Of a stretch of DNA of 64,000 nucleotides, positions 17,102 through 25,383 are shown in pieces. The stretch comes from Bradyrhizobium sp. dw_78 (GTDB taxonomy: Bacteria > Pseudomonadota > Alphaproteobacteria > Rhizobiales > Xanthobacteraceae), in assembly GCF_018449525.1 (NCBI RefSeq), contig NZ_JAAVUS010000007.1:62001-126000 (forward strand), written 5' to 3'. The position numbers were made by a program, and so were the translations under genes. Position 1 is the stretch's first letter. Each line of letters opens with the position of its first letter. The notes beneath the pieces are model-generated. The model made no database searches and was not told where the DNA came from. It saw only the letters and a list, made by a program, of their open reading frames with translations.

Positions 17102-17992
17102 CTAGCCATTGTTTTGTCGATACCAGTCGATGATCTCGGATCCGGTCGCCAGCCACACGTCCTGTCGGGAGGTAATATGCTGTAATGCTTCGGCAAAATA
17201 CTTGCTCCGGAACGGGTGACCGATCAGAAACGGATGGAGACAAATAGACATCACACGCCCGGTTGACGCGCCATCTTCGTAAAGAACGTCGAACTGGTCC
17301 TTGATCATCTGTCCAAACGACTCCGCACTTTGTTTTCCGTCGAGGATCGCAGGGATATCGTTGACCTCGCTGGAATAGGGAATCGAAAGCAAAGACCCGC
17401 TCTTGACCCGGATCGGATATGGCTGCTCGTCATTGACCCAGTCACACACATATTCGATCCCGGCTTCGGCAAGTATATCCAGCGTATTGTGCGTTTCGGT
17501 GAGCGCCGGACCGAGCCAGCCTCGCGGGTGTTTTCCCGTCCCGGCCGTGATCGTCTTGACGACGTGACTGATGAGATCCCGCTCTTCGTCCTTGTCCTTC
17601 TCCGCCATGAGGATGGAGTTGTTCTTGCCATGCCCCATCCATTCCCAACCGAGATTGTTGCCTTCCTCGATGATCCGCGGATAATGTTCGCAGACATCGG
17701 AATTCAGCGCGACCGTACCCCGGATTCGATATTTCTCCATCACCTCCATCATTCGCCATATACCGACGCGCACTCCATAATCGCGCCATGAATAGTTAAG
17801 CACGTCCGGCACAAAGCGGGTCGTAACAGCGGTAATCGATGTCGAAGGCCGATCGAACATGAAATGTTCAATATTCGGAATCACCCAGACCGCAACGCGC
17901 GCGCCATTCGGCCATCGAAGAACTGGACGATCAACGATAGGCGAATAGTCAAATCGATCATGGGTGATCGGATTGCTCGCTGCTTTTGACAT
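17102..17992 (-). CDS. polysaccharide deacetylase (CE4/NodB-like) family hydrolase, PuuE type
   Basis: The 296-residue protein has the (beta/alpha)-barrel landmarks of the PuuE-type CE4 branch: VAVWVIPNIEHF, RGTVALNSDVCEHYP, a metal-site histidine in WMGHGKNNS (His121), a catalytic-loop arginine in HPRGWLGP, and the late ICLHPFLIGHPFR (His253). Members of this branch include cofactor-free allantoinases, so a ring-opening or amide hydrolysis of a cyclic ureide-like compound is more likely than sugar deacetylation. AGGAAACATT precedes the ATG. It sits 8 bp downstream of an isochorismatase-fold amidohydrolase in the importer unit. The substrate is not known. Confidence 0.8.
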   Translation of the reverse strand: MSKAASNPITHDRFDYSPIVDRPVLRWPNGARVAVWVIPNIEHFMFDRPSTSITAVTTRFVPDVLNYSWRDYGVRVGIWRMMEVMEKYRIRGTVALNSDVCEHYPRIIEEGNNLGWEWMGHGKNNSILMAEKDKDEERDLISHVVKTITAGTGKHPRGWLGPALTETHNTLDILAEAGIEYVCDWVNDEQPYPIRVKSGSLLSIPYSSEVNDIPAILDGKQSAESFGQMIKDQFDVLYEDGASTGRVMSICLHPFLIGHPFRSKYFAEALQHITSRQDVWLATGSEIIDWYRQNNG

Positions 17993-18000
17993 AATGTTTC

Positions 18001-18642
18001 CTATATTCCACGGAGATAATTCAGCGTTTCGTCGAGAGAAACGACGTCGGCATATTTGGCGTCGAGATCAAACAGGCTCTGTTTGTGCGCGCTGGCCGAT
18101 CGGTCACCGACGCATTCCCGCACGACCATTGGACGGAATCCGCTTTGGACGGCATCGACCGCGGTCGCGCGGACACATCCGCTCGTGGTGCAACCGGTAA
18201 TGATGAGCGTGTCGACTTCCCGGCTGAGCAACCGGGAAACCAGGTCAGTTCCGAAGAAACATGACGCGTATTTCTTGACGAGCAGACTATCCGTAGGACG
18301 ATAATCGAGGCGTGGGTCGATATGAACGCTATCCCCTCCGCCTTTGAGCGTGACAACGCCTTTTTGCTTCAACGCCCAGATGCCGGCGTCACGGAAATCA
18401 ACGTCATTGTAGATGACGGTTGAAAACAAAATCGGAGCATTGCTCCCACGGGCAGCCGTCAGCAGCGGCGTGACCGCTGCGATTTGTGAATCGAGATTTG
18501 CACCGAGCATCATCGATGGATCGGTAAAAGCCTTGATCATGTCGATAACGATCAGCGCGGGCCGCTTCCCAAAGCCTATTCGCAGACCGAATCCGCGTTC
18601 CCGAAAGAAGGCATCGTCGTTGTTTTCCTGAACATCAGTCAT
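18001..18642 (-). CDS. isochorismatase-family cysteine amidohydrolase (N-carbamoylsarcosine amidase-like)
   Basis: The 213-residue protein shows the cysteine hydrolase triad: Asp34 in LIVIDM, a Lys near 123 in LLVKKYAS, and the nucleophile Cys156 in GCTTSGCVRATAVDA. The sequence style (RERGFG, LGANLDS, HKQSLFDLDAKYADVV) is that of N-carbamoylsarcosine amidase, maleamate amidase (NicF) and relatives. These release ammonia or carbamate from a linear amide. In a Rut-type pathway RutB, from the same fold, hydrolyses ureidoacrylate, so this protein could play that part beside the RutA-like enzyme encoded divergently. AAGGATCC precedes the ATG. Confidence 0.85.
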   Translation of the reverse strand: MTDVQENNDDAFFRERGFGLRIGFGKRPALIVIDMIKAFTDPSMMLGANLDSQIAAVTPLLTAARGSNAPILFSTVIYNDVDFRDAGIWALKQKGVVTLKGGGDSVHIDPRLDYRPTDSLLVKKYASCFFGTDLVSRLLSREVDTLIITGCTTSGCVRATAVDAVQSGFRPMVVRECVGDRSASAHKQSLFDLDAKYADVVSLDETLNYLRGI

Positions 18643-18671
18643 TTGGGATCCTTACTTAATGGACGAAAACG

Positions 18672-19652
18672 TCATTTGAGGTCTGCCGGGTCACCGAGGT
18701 GCATCAGACGCCGAAAACGTCCCGCAAGGGCCGGCGCGTCCAGCACAGAAACAAAAAGAAGCGCAACGCTGGTGGTTATGTCGCTAACCCATGGCTCGGC
18801 GCCGATGGCGCTGAAACCGGATCGAAATGCGGCAAGCGTCAGCACGCCGGCTGCGATGCCAAGCGGCCGTCCGGTTCCCCCACCGAGCGAAACGCCACCG
18901 ATGATCGCGGCGGTGGCCGCGGGGACGAGGACATCGGACAACCCTGCCGGGGACGCCGAAGCCAGGCTGTAACTCAGCAGCGCGCCGGACATCGCGGAAA
19001 GCGCGCCTGAAAACGCGAAGATGCCGACCAGAATCCCACCGACATTGACACCCGCGACAAGCGCAGCATTCCGGTCGCTTCCCGTGGCAACAACATCACG
19101 GCCGATGCGTGTAATGGAGGCCAGCACGGCAACGATCGCAAACACGGCAATGGTCATCAGCGTGCGCGAGGTAAAGACGCCGGCATACTGGTCATTCATC
19201 GCCAGGGCTACGTCGAGATTATCGTAAGGAATCGAGGCGCTGTCGGTGAGCACATACGCTACGCCGACGGTGATGAGCAGCCCTCCCAGGGTCACGCCTA
19301 TCGAGGTCAACCGAAGACGATGAATGAGCAGACCCTGGATAATTCCAGCCGACAAGCCCGCGAGGACAGCAAGCAGAAAACCCATCGCCGGGTGTTCGAC
19401 ACCGGACAGCACCGCGATGCAGCCCGCCATGCCGAACACACCTGGAACTGACAGATCGAACTCGCCGATGACCATCGTCGCGCCGAGGCCGAGCGCGACT
19501 AGCCCGATCGTGCAGAACGTGTCGAGTTCGCTCGTCAGCGTCGCAATACTGAGAAATCGCCCCTGATTGAAATCGAAGAGCGCGAAACAGGCGAACACGG
19601 TCGCAAGAAGGACAACAGGCCGGGTGTGTTGATTGTGGGAGAGCAAGCGCAA
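18672..19652 (-). CDS. ABC transporter permease, ribose/nucleoside type (RbsC family)
   Basis: The 326-residue protein has about eight to ten membrane helices and the RbsC-family motif ATAAIIGGVSLGGGTGRP near the C-terminus. The start codon is TTG with GGGGAG 9 bases upstream. It follows another permease of the same family with a gap of 5 bp, so the two form a heterodimeric channel in the inner membrane. Confidence 0.88.
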   Translation of the reverse strand: MRLLSHNQHTRPVVLLATVFACFALFDFNQGRFLSIATLTSELDTFCTIGLVALGLGATMVIGEFDLSVPGVFGMAGCIAVLSGVEHPAMGFLLAVLAGLSAGIIQGLLIHRLRLTSIGVTLGGLLITVGVAYVLTDSASIPYDNLDVALAMNDQYAGVFTSRTLMTIAVFAIVAVLASITRIGRDVVATGSDRNAALVAGVNVGGILVGIFAFSGALSAMSGALLSYSLASASPAGLSDVLVPAATAAIIGGVSLGGGTGRPLGIAAGVLTLAAFRSGFSAIGAEPWVSDITTSVALLFVSVLDAPALAGRFRRLMHLGDPADLK

Positions 19653-19657
19653 GACGA

Positions 19658-20650
19658 CTATCTCCCCGCCGGGGGACTAAGCAAGACGACCCCAAGGACG
19701 ATCACGCCAGTAATGAGATATTGCCACTCCTGCCGGAAGCCCTGAAGCAGAAGCACAACCTGAACGATGCCAATGATCATCATCCCGGCAAATGTCCGTA
19801 TCGCCGAGCCTTGCCCTCCGGAAATTGCGGTACCGCCCACAAGCACTGCAGCTATCGCTGAATAATCGTATCCCAGGCCGAATTCCATGCTCGCGCGTCC
19901 ATAGCGAAGCGCCAGCATGATGCCGGCAATCGCACTGAATGCGCCCGCACAGGAATAGGCCCCGATGATCGTCGCCCATGGCCGGAGACCGGCTGCCCTG
20001 GCGGCGTTGAAGCTATCGCCGACCATGAAGACATTTCTGCCGAACACGGTGAAGGAGAGAAGAAACTGGCAGATGAGCAGGATGGCGACGAACACCACGA
20101 ACTCGATCGGCATGCCGAGCAGGCGCGCGTTGAGTAGCGAGTCGGAGGTCGGATAAACCGCATAGAAAGCAGCATTCCCGGTAATGGGCTGCGCGGCGCC
20201 GTAGATCAGGACCGAGGTAGCGATGGTGACGATAATCGGATTTGCACGCAGGCAGCCGATCAAGGCTCCCTGGACTGCCCCGACCATTGATCCAAACATT
20301 AAGGCAAGCGGAATAGCTTCTGCCAGTCCTGAACGGTTTGAGGCCGCTATGACGACCAGCGCGGATGCGCCGACTGTTGCTCCCAGACTGAGCGCGAGGA
20401 TGTTCCCGCTGATCGTAACAAGCGTCATCCCAACGGCGACACACCCGATGAATGATATCGTCGTGAGAAGCGACTGAAGGGCGGGACCGGAGAGAAAACC
20501 GGGAGTAGCCAGGGCCGCAATCATCAGCGCGAGGATAAAGACCGCATGCAAAATGGCGCGAATTTGGGATCCATCCAGCCTGCGGAACCGGTTCAGTGGC
20601 GTGATCGAACCCATCGCCGGAGGAACCAGACGCAAAATTGCTTTCCGCAT
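19658..20650 (-). CDS. ABC transporter permease, ribose/nucleoside type (RbsC family)
   Basis: The 330-residue membrane protein has the same helix pattern as its neighbour and the motif AVLVGGTAISGGQGS. The ATG at 20650 overlaps the stop codon of the ATPase gene in a TGATG arrangement, which indicates translational coupling; a GTG at 20653 is the alternative start. It is the first of two permeases in this importer. Confidence 0.88.
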   Translation of the reverse strand: MRKAILRLVPPAMGSITPLNRFRRLDGSQIRAILHAVFILALMIAALATPGFLSGPALQSLLTTISFIGCVAVGMTLVTISGNILALSLGATVGASALVVIAASNRSGLAEAIPLALMFGSMVGAVQGALIGCLRANPIIVTIATSVLIYGAAQPITGNAAFYAVYPTSDSLLNARLLGMPIEFVVFVAILLICQFLLSFTVFGRNVFMVGDSFNAARAAGLRPWATIIGAYSCAGAFSAIAGIMLALRYGRASMEFGLGYDYSAIAAVLVGGTAISGGQGSAIRTFAGMMIIGIVQVVLLLQGFRQEWQYLITGVIVLGVVLLSPPAGR

Positions 20651-22179
20651 CACGCGACCTGTCCGTCCGGGATGTCTGGATTGGCGATGTCCCGGAGTAT
20701 CGATGGCATCCGGACGGCCGCGCCCTCGTAACAGGCAACGACACGGCCGCGATACAGCGTAACAACAATGTCCGCCATGCCTACGACCTCCTCGATGTCG
20801 GAGGACGCCATCAACAGAACGTACCCCTCACCGCAAAGCCGCCGCATCAAACGATAGATTTCCGCGCGGGCGCCGATGTCGATTCCCCTTGTCGGCTCAT
20901 TCATCACGAGAACCGCGGGGGTCGCGCGTCCCACGGCCCGCGCAAATAAAAGTTTCTGTTGATTGCCCCCGCTGAGATACCCAGACTTGATGCCCAGATG
21001 AGCGCATGTGACGGTCACCTGCGCCGCGAGATCGTCCGCAAGCTTGCGGACCGCCCGCCAGGAGATGACGCCCCATCGGCTGCATATGGCCAATTTCGAG
21101 ACAACGAGATTGTCGCGCACCGGCAGTTCCGGAAAGATGCCCTCACCCGCCCGGTCCTCGGTCACGAAGACAACTTCACCCGCCAAAATCGGGCGCGCCG
21201 ATCCAAGCCGAATCGTGCGGCCGTCGATCGATATGTCGCCAGTGGCCTTGTCATGAAGACCCGCAAGAGCCCGTGTGACCGCCGTGGCGCCGGAGCCTAG
21301 CTGCCCCGCAAAGCACAGGATTTTTCCTCTTGGCGCCGTCACAGACAGATCTTCGACAGCGCCCGGAACGTGCAGGTTCTTGATCCGCAGGCCGCCGTGG
21401 TGAGCGGCGGATGCGTCCGCGCGCTCCGGATACATTTCCTCGAACGCCCGGCCGAGCATCAACTCGATCAGGGATTCCCGGGTAAGTTCGCGAACCGGTT
21501 TGGTAACGATGTGCTCCCCATTGCGCAGAACCGAAACCGAATCGCAGAGCTCGAAAACCTCACCGAGGCGGTGGCTAACATAGATAATGCTGTGTCCCCG
21601 CGCCTTGATCGCCCGCAGGACCTGCATCAACTTCTCGATTTCAATATCCGAAAGAGTGGCGGTTGGCTCATCCAGAATGAGAACGCGCGCCTTCCTCGCG
21701 AGCAATCGTGCGATTTCGACGATCTGGCGCTGTCCGATCGAGAGCGCCCCAACGGTTCTATCAAGATCCCAGTCTCCGACACCCAGTGTTGCAAGCGCCT
21801 GCTGCGCGCGCGCGCGTAGCGAAGACCTGCGATGGAAAAAAGGCACCTCGGTACTGCCGAGCCAGATGTTGTCAAGGACCGAAAGATCAGGAGCCAGACT
21901 CAATTCCTGCGCGACGAGGCCGAGGCCAAGGCTCTGCGCCTGCAGTGCATCGCGAATCTCGTGTGCTGTCCCCGCCACCGAGATGATTCCGCCATCTGGC
22001 TGAACAATGCCCATCAGCATTTTGACAAAGGTGCTTTTACCGGCGCCGTTCTCGCCACAGATCGCGCGCACCTCACCGGCCTGCAAGGTGAACGAAACAT
22101 TATTCAGCGCCGTCGCCCCGGCGTATCTCTTGGTCAATCCCCGAATTGACAGTATCGCGCCCGAGCCGGACTGCTGCAT
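20650..22179 (-). CDS. sugar-type ABC transporter ATP-binding protein with two ATPase domains (RbsA family)
   Basis: The protein of about 509 residues holds two ABC modules in tandem. The first has Walker A GENGAGKSTFVK, signature SIGQRQIVEIARLL and Walker B VLILDEPTA. The second has the degenerate P-loop AGQLGSGATAVTR and signature LSGGNQQKLLFARAV, as is normal for RbsA/MglA proteins. I chose the ATG at 22179 (MQQSGSGAIL) because an earlier in-frame start at 22245 would overlap the binding-protein gene and add no domain. It powers the two RbsC-type permeases. Confidence 0.88.
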   Translation of the reverse strand: MQQSGSGAILSIRGLTKRYAGATALNNVSFTLQAGEVRAICGENGAGKSTFVKMLMGIVQPDGGIISVAGTAHEIRDALQAQSLGLGLVAQELSLAPDLSVLDNIWLGSTEVPFFHRRSSLRARAQQALATLGVGDWDLDRTVGALSIGQRQIVEIARLLARKARVLILDEPTATLSDIEIEKLMQVLRAIKARGHSIIYVSHRLGEVFELCDSVSVLRNGEHIVTKPVRELTRESLIELMLGRAFEEMYPERADASAAHHGGLRIKNLHVPGAVEDLSVTAPRGKILCFAGQLGSGATAVTRALAGLHDKATGDISIDGRTIRLGSARPILAGEVVFVTEDRAGEGIFPELPVRDNLVVSKLAICSRWGVISWRAVRKLADDLAAQVTVTCAHLGIKSGYLSGGNQQKLLFARAVGRATPAVLVMNEPTRGIDIGARAEIYRLMRRLCGEGYVLLMASSDIEEVVGMADIVVTLYRGRVVACYEGAAVRMPSILRDIANPDIPDGQVA

Positions 22180-22220
22180 ATCGCTGAATCCAGAATGCAA
22201 ATTGCGAACGCCACCCGCGC

Positions 22221-23255
22221 TCAATAATGGCAAGGCCCATCCCATTTGGCCATGTTCTGCATCGTGATAGTTTCGATTGGCTGATAATCGAACTTCGGCA
22301 GCGTTTTTCCCGCGAAGTGATCATCGATCAACTGCGCCAGACCTTCGCCGATACGGACAGGCACCTGAACACCCGTGCTGTACTGCTTGCCGGCCTTGAT
22401 CATCTCAATGCCACGGACGAGGCAATTGCCTCCTGTGACGATCAGCTGTCCCGGCTTCAACCCGAGCGGTATCCCGGCAGCTTCGGCGGCGCGGATAACC
22501 GCGACAGATAGATCGTCATTCATTCCGTAGACCACATCCAGGCCACCCTCAGGCGCGAACCGGGCAAAGAGCTGGCCTGCGATGCGCTCGCCTTCAACGG
22601 GATTCCAATGCGCATCCTCGATGGCGACGATCTTGACCTTCGGGTTCGTCTTTAACACCTCTTGAATACCCGCGACCCGTTGAGGGCCCACACCTTCCTG
22701 CAGAGATCCCGTGACGAGAGCAACCTTGCCTCCGTCCCGACCGCTCTCTTTCAAAGCCTGCAGGATCGATTGTCCTGCCAAGCGTCCCATCTCCGTTGCA
22801 TCCTCGCCGATGAATGACAAATAGAGATCCTCAGATCCCTGCTTCGGCGCGGAATTGAAGACGATCACGGGAATGCCCGCTCGCTTGGCCCGGACGAGCG
22901 CCGGCACGATCGCCTGCTCGGACGCGGGCATGATAGCGATGAGATCGAATTTCCGGGCAATAGCGTCGTCGAATTGCTGAACCTGACGCGCCGCATCGAA
23001 TATCTGTTCGAAACTTGTGACATTCATCCCGAACTTCTTCGCGCTGTCCATGAAGGCGTTTTTCATCGCACCGGGATAGGGCGTATTGGGTGCAGTGACG
23101 AGGAACGCGATCTTCTTGCCAGTGCTGGCGCTGGCATGGACCTGCGCGGTGCTCGCCGAGAGCGCCATGGCCGTCGCAGCGCCCATGATCATCAAGGTCG
23201 ATAAGGTCGGGACGATGCGCCGGGCGCTTCTGTATATGACGTTCAATCGAAACAT
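22221..23255 (-). CDS. sugar/nucleoside-type ABC transporter substrate-binding protein
   Basis: The 344-residue protein has an N-terminal signal sequence (hydrophobic about residues 16-34, cleavage near VHASA) and a periplasmic-binding-protein type I fold of the RbsB class. Landmarks are IAFLVTAPNTPYPGAMKNAF, DLIAIMPASEQAIVPAL and VYGMNDDLSVAVIRAAEAAG. GAGAGGA lies just before the ATG. It is the first gene of the minus-strand unit. Family members bind sugars, nucleosides, autoinducers and other small polar ligands; here the downstream amidohydrolases suggest a nitrogen heterocycle or ureide. Confidence 0.88.
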   Translation of the reverse strand: MFRLNVIYRSARRIVPTLSTLMIMGAATAMALSASTAQVHASASTGKKIAFLVTAPNTPYPGAMKNAFMDSAKKFGMNVTSFEQIFDAARQVQQFDDAIARKFDLIAIMPASEQAIVPALVRAKRAGIPVIVFNSAPKQGSEDLYLSFIGEDATEMGRLAGQSILQALKESGRDGGKVALVTGSLQEGVGPQRVAGIQEVLKTNPKVKIVAIEDAHWNPVEGERIAGQLFARFAPEGGLDVVYGMNDDLSVAVIRAAEAAGIPLGLKPGQLIVTGGNCLVRGIEMIKAGKQYSTGVQVPVRIGEGLAQLIDDHFAGKTLPKFDYQPIETITMQNMAKWDGPCHY

Positions 23256-23424
23256 TTTTTCCTCTCGAACCTGATGTGGATTCCGATCATGTCAGGGGCG
23301 GTCGAAGCCATCTGATGCACAATTCCCGAACTCGCCTCTCGCGACGTTGCCGCTTGATGAAGCGATTGGTCTTAAGGGCTAGGATGCGGGTCGGGCGTAA
23401 GCAATCAAATACTTGCCGTTGGCA

Positions 23425-23445
23425 CGCCGACACAAAGAGTCGGCG
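23425..23445. promoter_or_regulatory. candidate operator, 7-bp perfect inverted repeat
   Basis: CGCCGAC-N7-GTCGGCG is a perfect dyad. Its left half continues as GACACAAAG, which recurs in reverse in the dyad at 23496. Both stand in the divergent promoter of the importer and the RutA-like gene. A weak terminator role is possible because TCTTT follows, but no gene ends here. Confidence 0.45.
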
Positions 23446-23495
23446 TCTTTCCGCAAATACCGTCTTCCACATCAGACCTATGCTGGCAATGCGCG

Positions 23496-23510
23496 GACAC
23501 ACTTTGTGTC
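23496..23510. promoter_or_regulatory. candidate operator GACACA-N3-TGTGTC
   Basis: A perfect 6-bp inverted repeat with a 3-bp centre, 180 bp before the RutA-like start. Read on the minus strand it contains GACACAAAG, as does the dyad at 23425, so one regulator could bind both. Confidence 0.45.
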
Positions 23511-23690
23511 ACGCCGCCGAACAATTGCGCGAGCACGCAATCATGGAAAACGGCGTTGCGCGGCCAAACGACGGCTGGATAGCATGCCGGTCGAAAGTCC
23601 TGTCGTCTGACATGATGGACGTCGGCGGCACGCCCATGGACCAACTCCACGACGTCTGTGGAGCGGTTACAACGCCAGCAAGAGGCTCGC

Positions 23691-24752
23691 ATGAAATTCG
23701 GTATCTTTATGCCCAATGGCCGGAACGGTTACATCATGTCCAGCGCCAGCCCGCAGTACATGCCGACCTTCGCCCACAATAAGGCCATCGCCATAGAGGC
23801 GGAAGCGCAGGGGTTCGACATGATCTTGTCGATGATGAAGTATCGCGGCTTTGGCGGCGATACCGGTTACTGGGATGCATGCCTTGAGACGTTCACCTTG
23901 ATGGCCGGACTTGCGGCCGCCACATCGCGGGTAGAATTGTTTCCGTCCGTTACACTTCCCGCCCTGCATCCGGCGATAGTCGCGCGCATGGTCTCCACCA
24001 TCGACGACATCAGCGGAGGCCGATGCGGGCTGAACATCGTCACCGGCTGGAACAAGGCCGAATACGAACAGATGGGGCTTTGGCGCGGCGATGCTTATTA
24101 CAAGCAGCGATATGAATTCGCCAAGGAGTATCTATCGGTACTCCGATCGCTTTGGGAGAACGGCAGCACCACTTACCACGGAGCCAATTTCGATCTGGAT
24201 GACTGTCAGTCGTCCCCCCTGCCCAGGCACAGGATTCCAATTGTATCCGCGGGACAATCGCCCGCAGGCATGCGCTTCGTTGCGGAATTCGGAGACAGAA
24301 GCTTTGTTCAGGCAGGCCCCGACCGTCTCAAGCAGATCGTGGCCAACCTCAAGAACGCGGGCAAAGAGTTCGGGCGGCAAGTTGGCGCTTATGCTGTATT
24401 CCAGGTCATCGCCGCTGAGAGCGATGCCGAAGCTGCCGCGATGACGCAAAATATCGTCGGGCATGCCGACACCACTGCGATCGCCAACATGATCGGCAGC
24501 GCGATGCTCGATACCAACCCAAACGGGATTTCGGAATATCAGACCCAGGGCATGACACGCCCCGTCAAAGACGGCAACAGCGCCTTCATGACGATACCTG
24601 CCGTGTACGGCTCCTTCGAGGCGGTGGCCCTTCAGCTCGACTCCATCATCGCTGAAACGGGTATTGACGGCATGCTGTTCAGCTTTCCCGATTTCGTCAC
24701 CGGCGCCCGGAACTTTGGGGAGAAGATCCGCCCGCACATGAAAAACGGCTGA
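23691..24752 (+). CDS. rutA: RutA-like flavin-dependent monooxygenase (LLM class)
   Basis: I chose the ATG at 23691 because AAGAGG lies 5-10 bases before it; an upstream GTG at 23658 would add 11 residues unlike the family. The 353-residue protein shares long blocks with E. coli RutA: PQYMPTF-NKAI, SMMKYRGFGGDTGYWD, LE-FTLMAGLAA, PAIVARM-TIDDISGGRCGLN and IVTGWNKAEYEQMG. RutA opens the uracil ring with FMNH2 and O2 to give ureidoacrylate. This enzyme therefore probably cleaves an amide bond in a pyrimidine or related N-heterocycle. It is followed by a flavin reductase and divergent from an importer with two amidohydrolases. The rest of a canonical rut operon (rutC, D, E, G) is absent. Confidence 0.85.
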   Translation: MKFGIFMPNGRNGYIMSSASPQYMPTFAHNKAIAIEAEAQGFDMILSMMKYRGFGGDTGYWDACLETFTLMAGLAAATSRVELFPSVTLPALHPAIVARMVSTIDDISGGRCGLNIVTGWNKAEYEQMGLWRGDAYYKQRYEFAKEYLSVLRSLWENGSTTYHGANFDLDDCQSSPLPRHRIPIVSAGQSPAGMRFVAEFGDRSFVQAGPDRLKQIVANLKNAGKEFGRQVGAYAVFQVIAAESDAEAAAMTQNIVGHADTTAIANMIGSAMLDTNPNGISEYQTQGMTRPVKDGNSAFMTIPAVYGSFEAVALQLDSIIAETGIDGMLFSFPDFVTGARNFGEKIRPHMKNG

Positions 24753-24814
24753 TCAGCGATGTGCGAACCTTAGACATGCAGGATGTTCCACGAGCCGGCA
24801 AAGGATGACTTGGC

Positions 24815-25309
24815 GTGATTGGATCCGACACGTTCAAAGTCGTTATGCGGATACATGCGGCACCGGTTGTGTTGATCTCAGTGCGACTGAAAGACCGCCC
24901 GCATTTCATGACGGCGACGTCTTTTGTGCCAGTGTCGCTGAATCCACCGCTCGCCCTGTTTTGCGTGAATCGCACCAACGATACACATCACCTCATTGAG
25001 CTGGCGAACATTGTGGGAATAAGCCTTTTGTCGCGCGGTCAGGAAAGCATATCGCGGCGGTTCTCCACGAAAGGCCCGGAACGCCATCAAGTCGACGACC
25101 TCGCCATCGTCTCAGGCCCATGCGGCGCGCCTCTTGTCTCCACCGCGGGAGCGACGATGGAGCTAAGGTTGACTCAGCGATACGAAGCCGGCGACCACTC
25201 GATCTTTGTCGGCGTAATAACATCAGCCAATGCGCGCTCCGAAGCGTCGCCACTCCTATACTACTCCGGCGAGTACGTTTCGGTCATGCAGTACGATCCG
25301 TTGCGATGA
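24815..25309 (+). CDS. flavin reductase (RutF/HpaC-like)
   Basis: The 164-residue protein has the split-barrel flavin reductase landmarks: PVVLISVRLKDRPHFMTATS, FVPVSLNPPLALFCVNRTND, FTKGPERHQVDDL-like FSTKGPERHQVDDL, and the C-terminal HSIFVGVITSAN and PLLYYSGEYV. The likely start is GTG with AAGGA 9 bases upstream. It is 62 bp downstream of the RutA-like gene and should supply reduced FMN to it using NAD(P)H, as RutF does for RutA. Confidence 0.85.
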   Translation: MIGSDTFKVVMRIHAAPVVLISVRLKDRPHFMTATSFVPVSLNPPLALFCVNRTNDTHHLIELANIVGISLLSRGQESISRRFSTKGPERHQVDDLAIVSGPCGAPLVSTAGATMELRLTQRYEAGDHSIFVGVITSANARSEASPLLYYSGEYVSVMQYDPLR

Positions 25310-25369
25310 CCGACGCCAGTTAACGCTGGCGGGTTGGCGCTCGCGGCCTTGTTCCGAATGGTGGCAATT

Positions 25370-25382
25370 TGGCGCGCCCGAA
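25370..25382. repeat. 13-bp copy of the tRNA-Arg 3' end
   Basis: TGGCGCGCCCGAA is identical to the tRNA-Arg 3' terminus at 52258-52270, including the encoded CCA, and lies in the same orientation. It begins just after the stop codon of the aldehyde dehydrogenase gene. It could be an old attachment-site remnant, or a chance match to a GC-rich sequence. Confidence 0.35.
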
Positions 25383-25383
25383 T

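Larger units (their letters stand above)
23256..23690. other. 435-bp divergent promoter region with two palindromes
   Basis: The region separates the binding-protein gene from the RutA-like gene and must contain both promoters. Besides the palindromes at 23425 and 23496 I see no gene; short frames across it are not protein-like. Confidence 0.55.
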
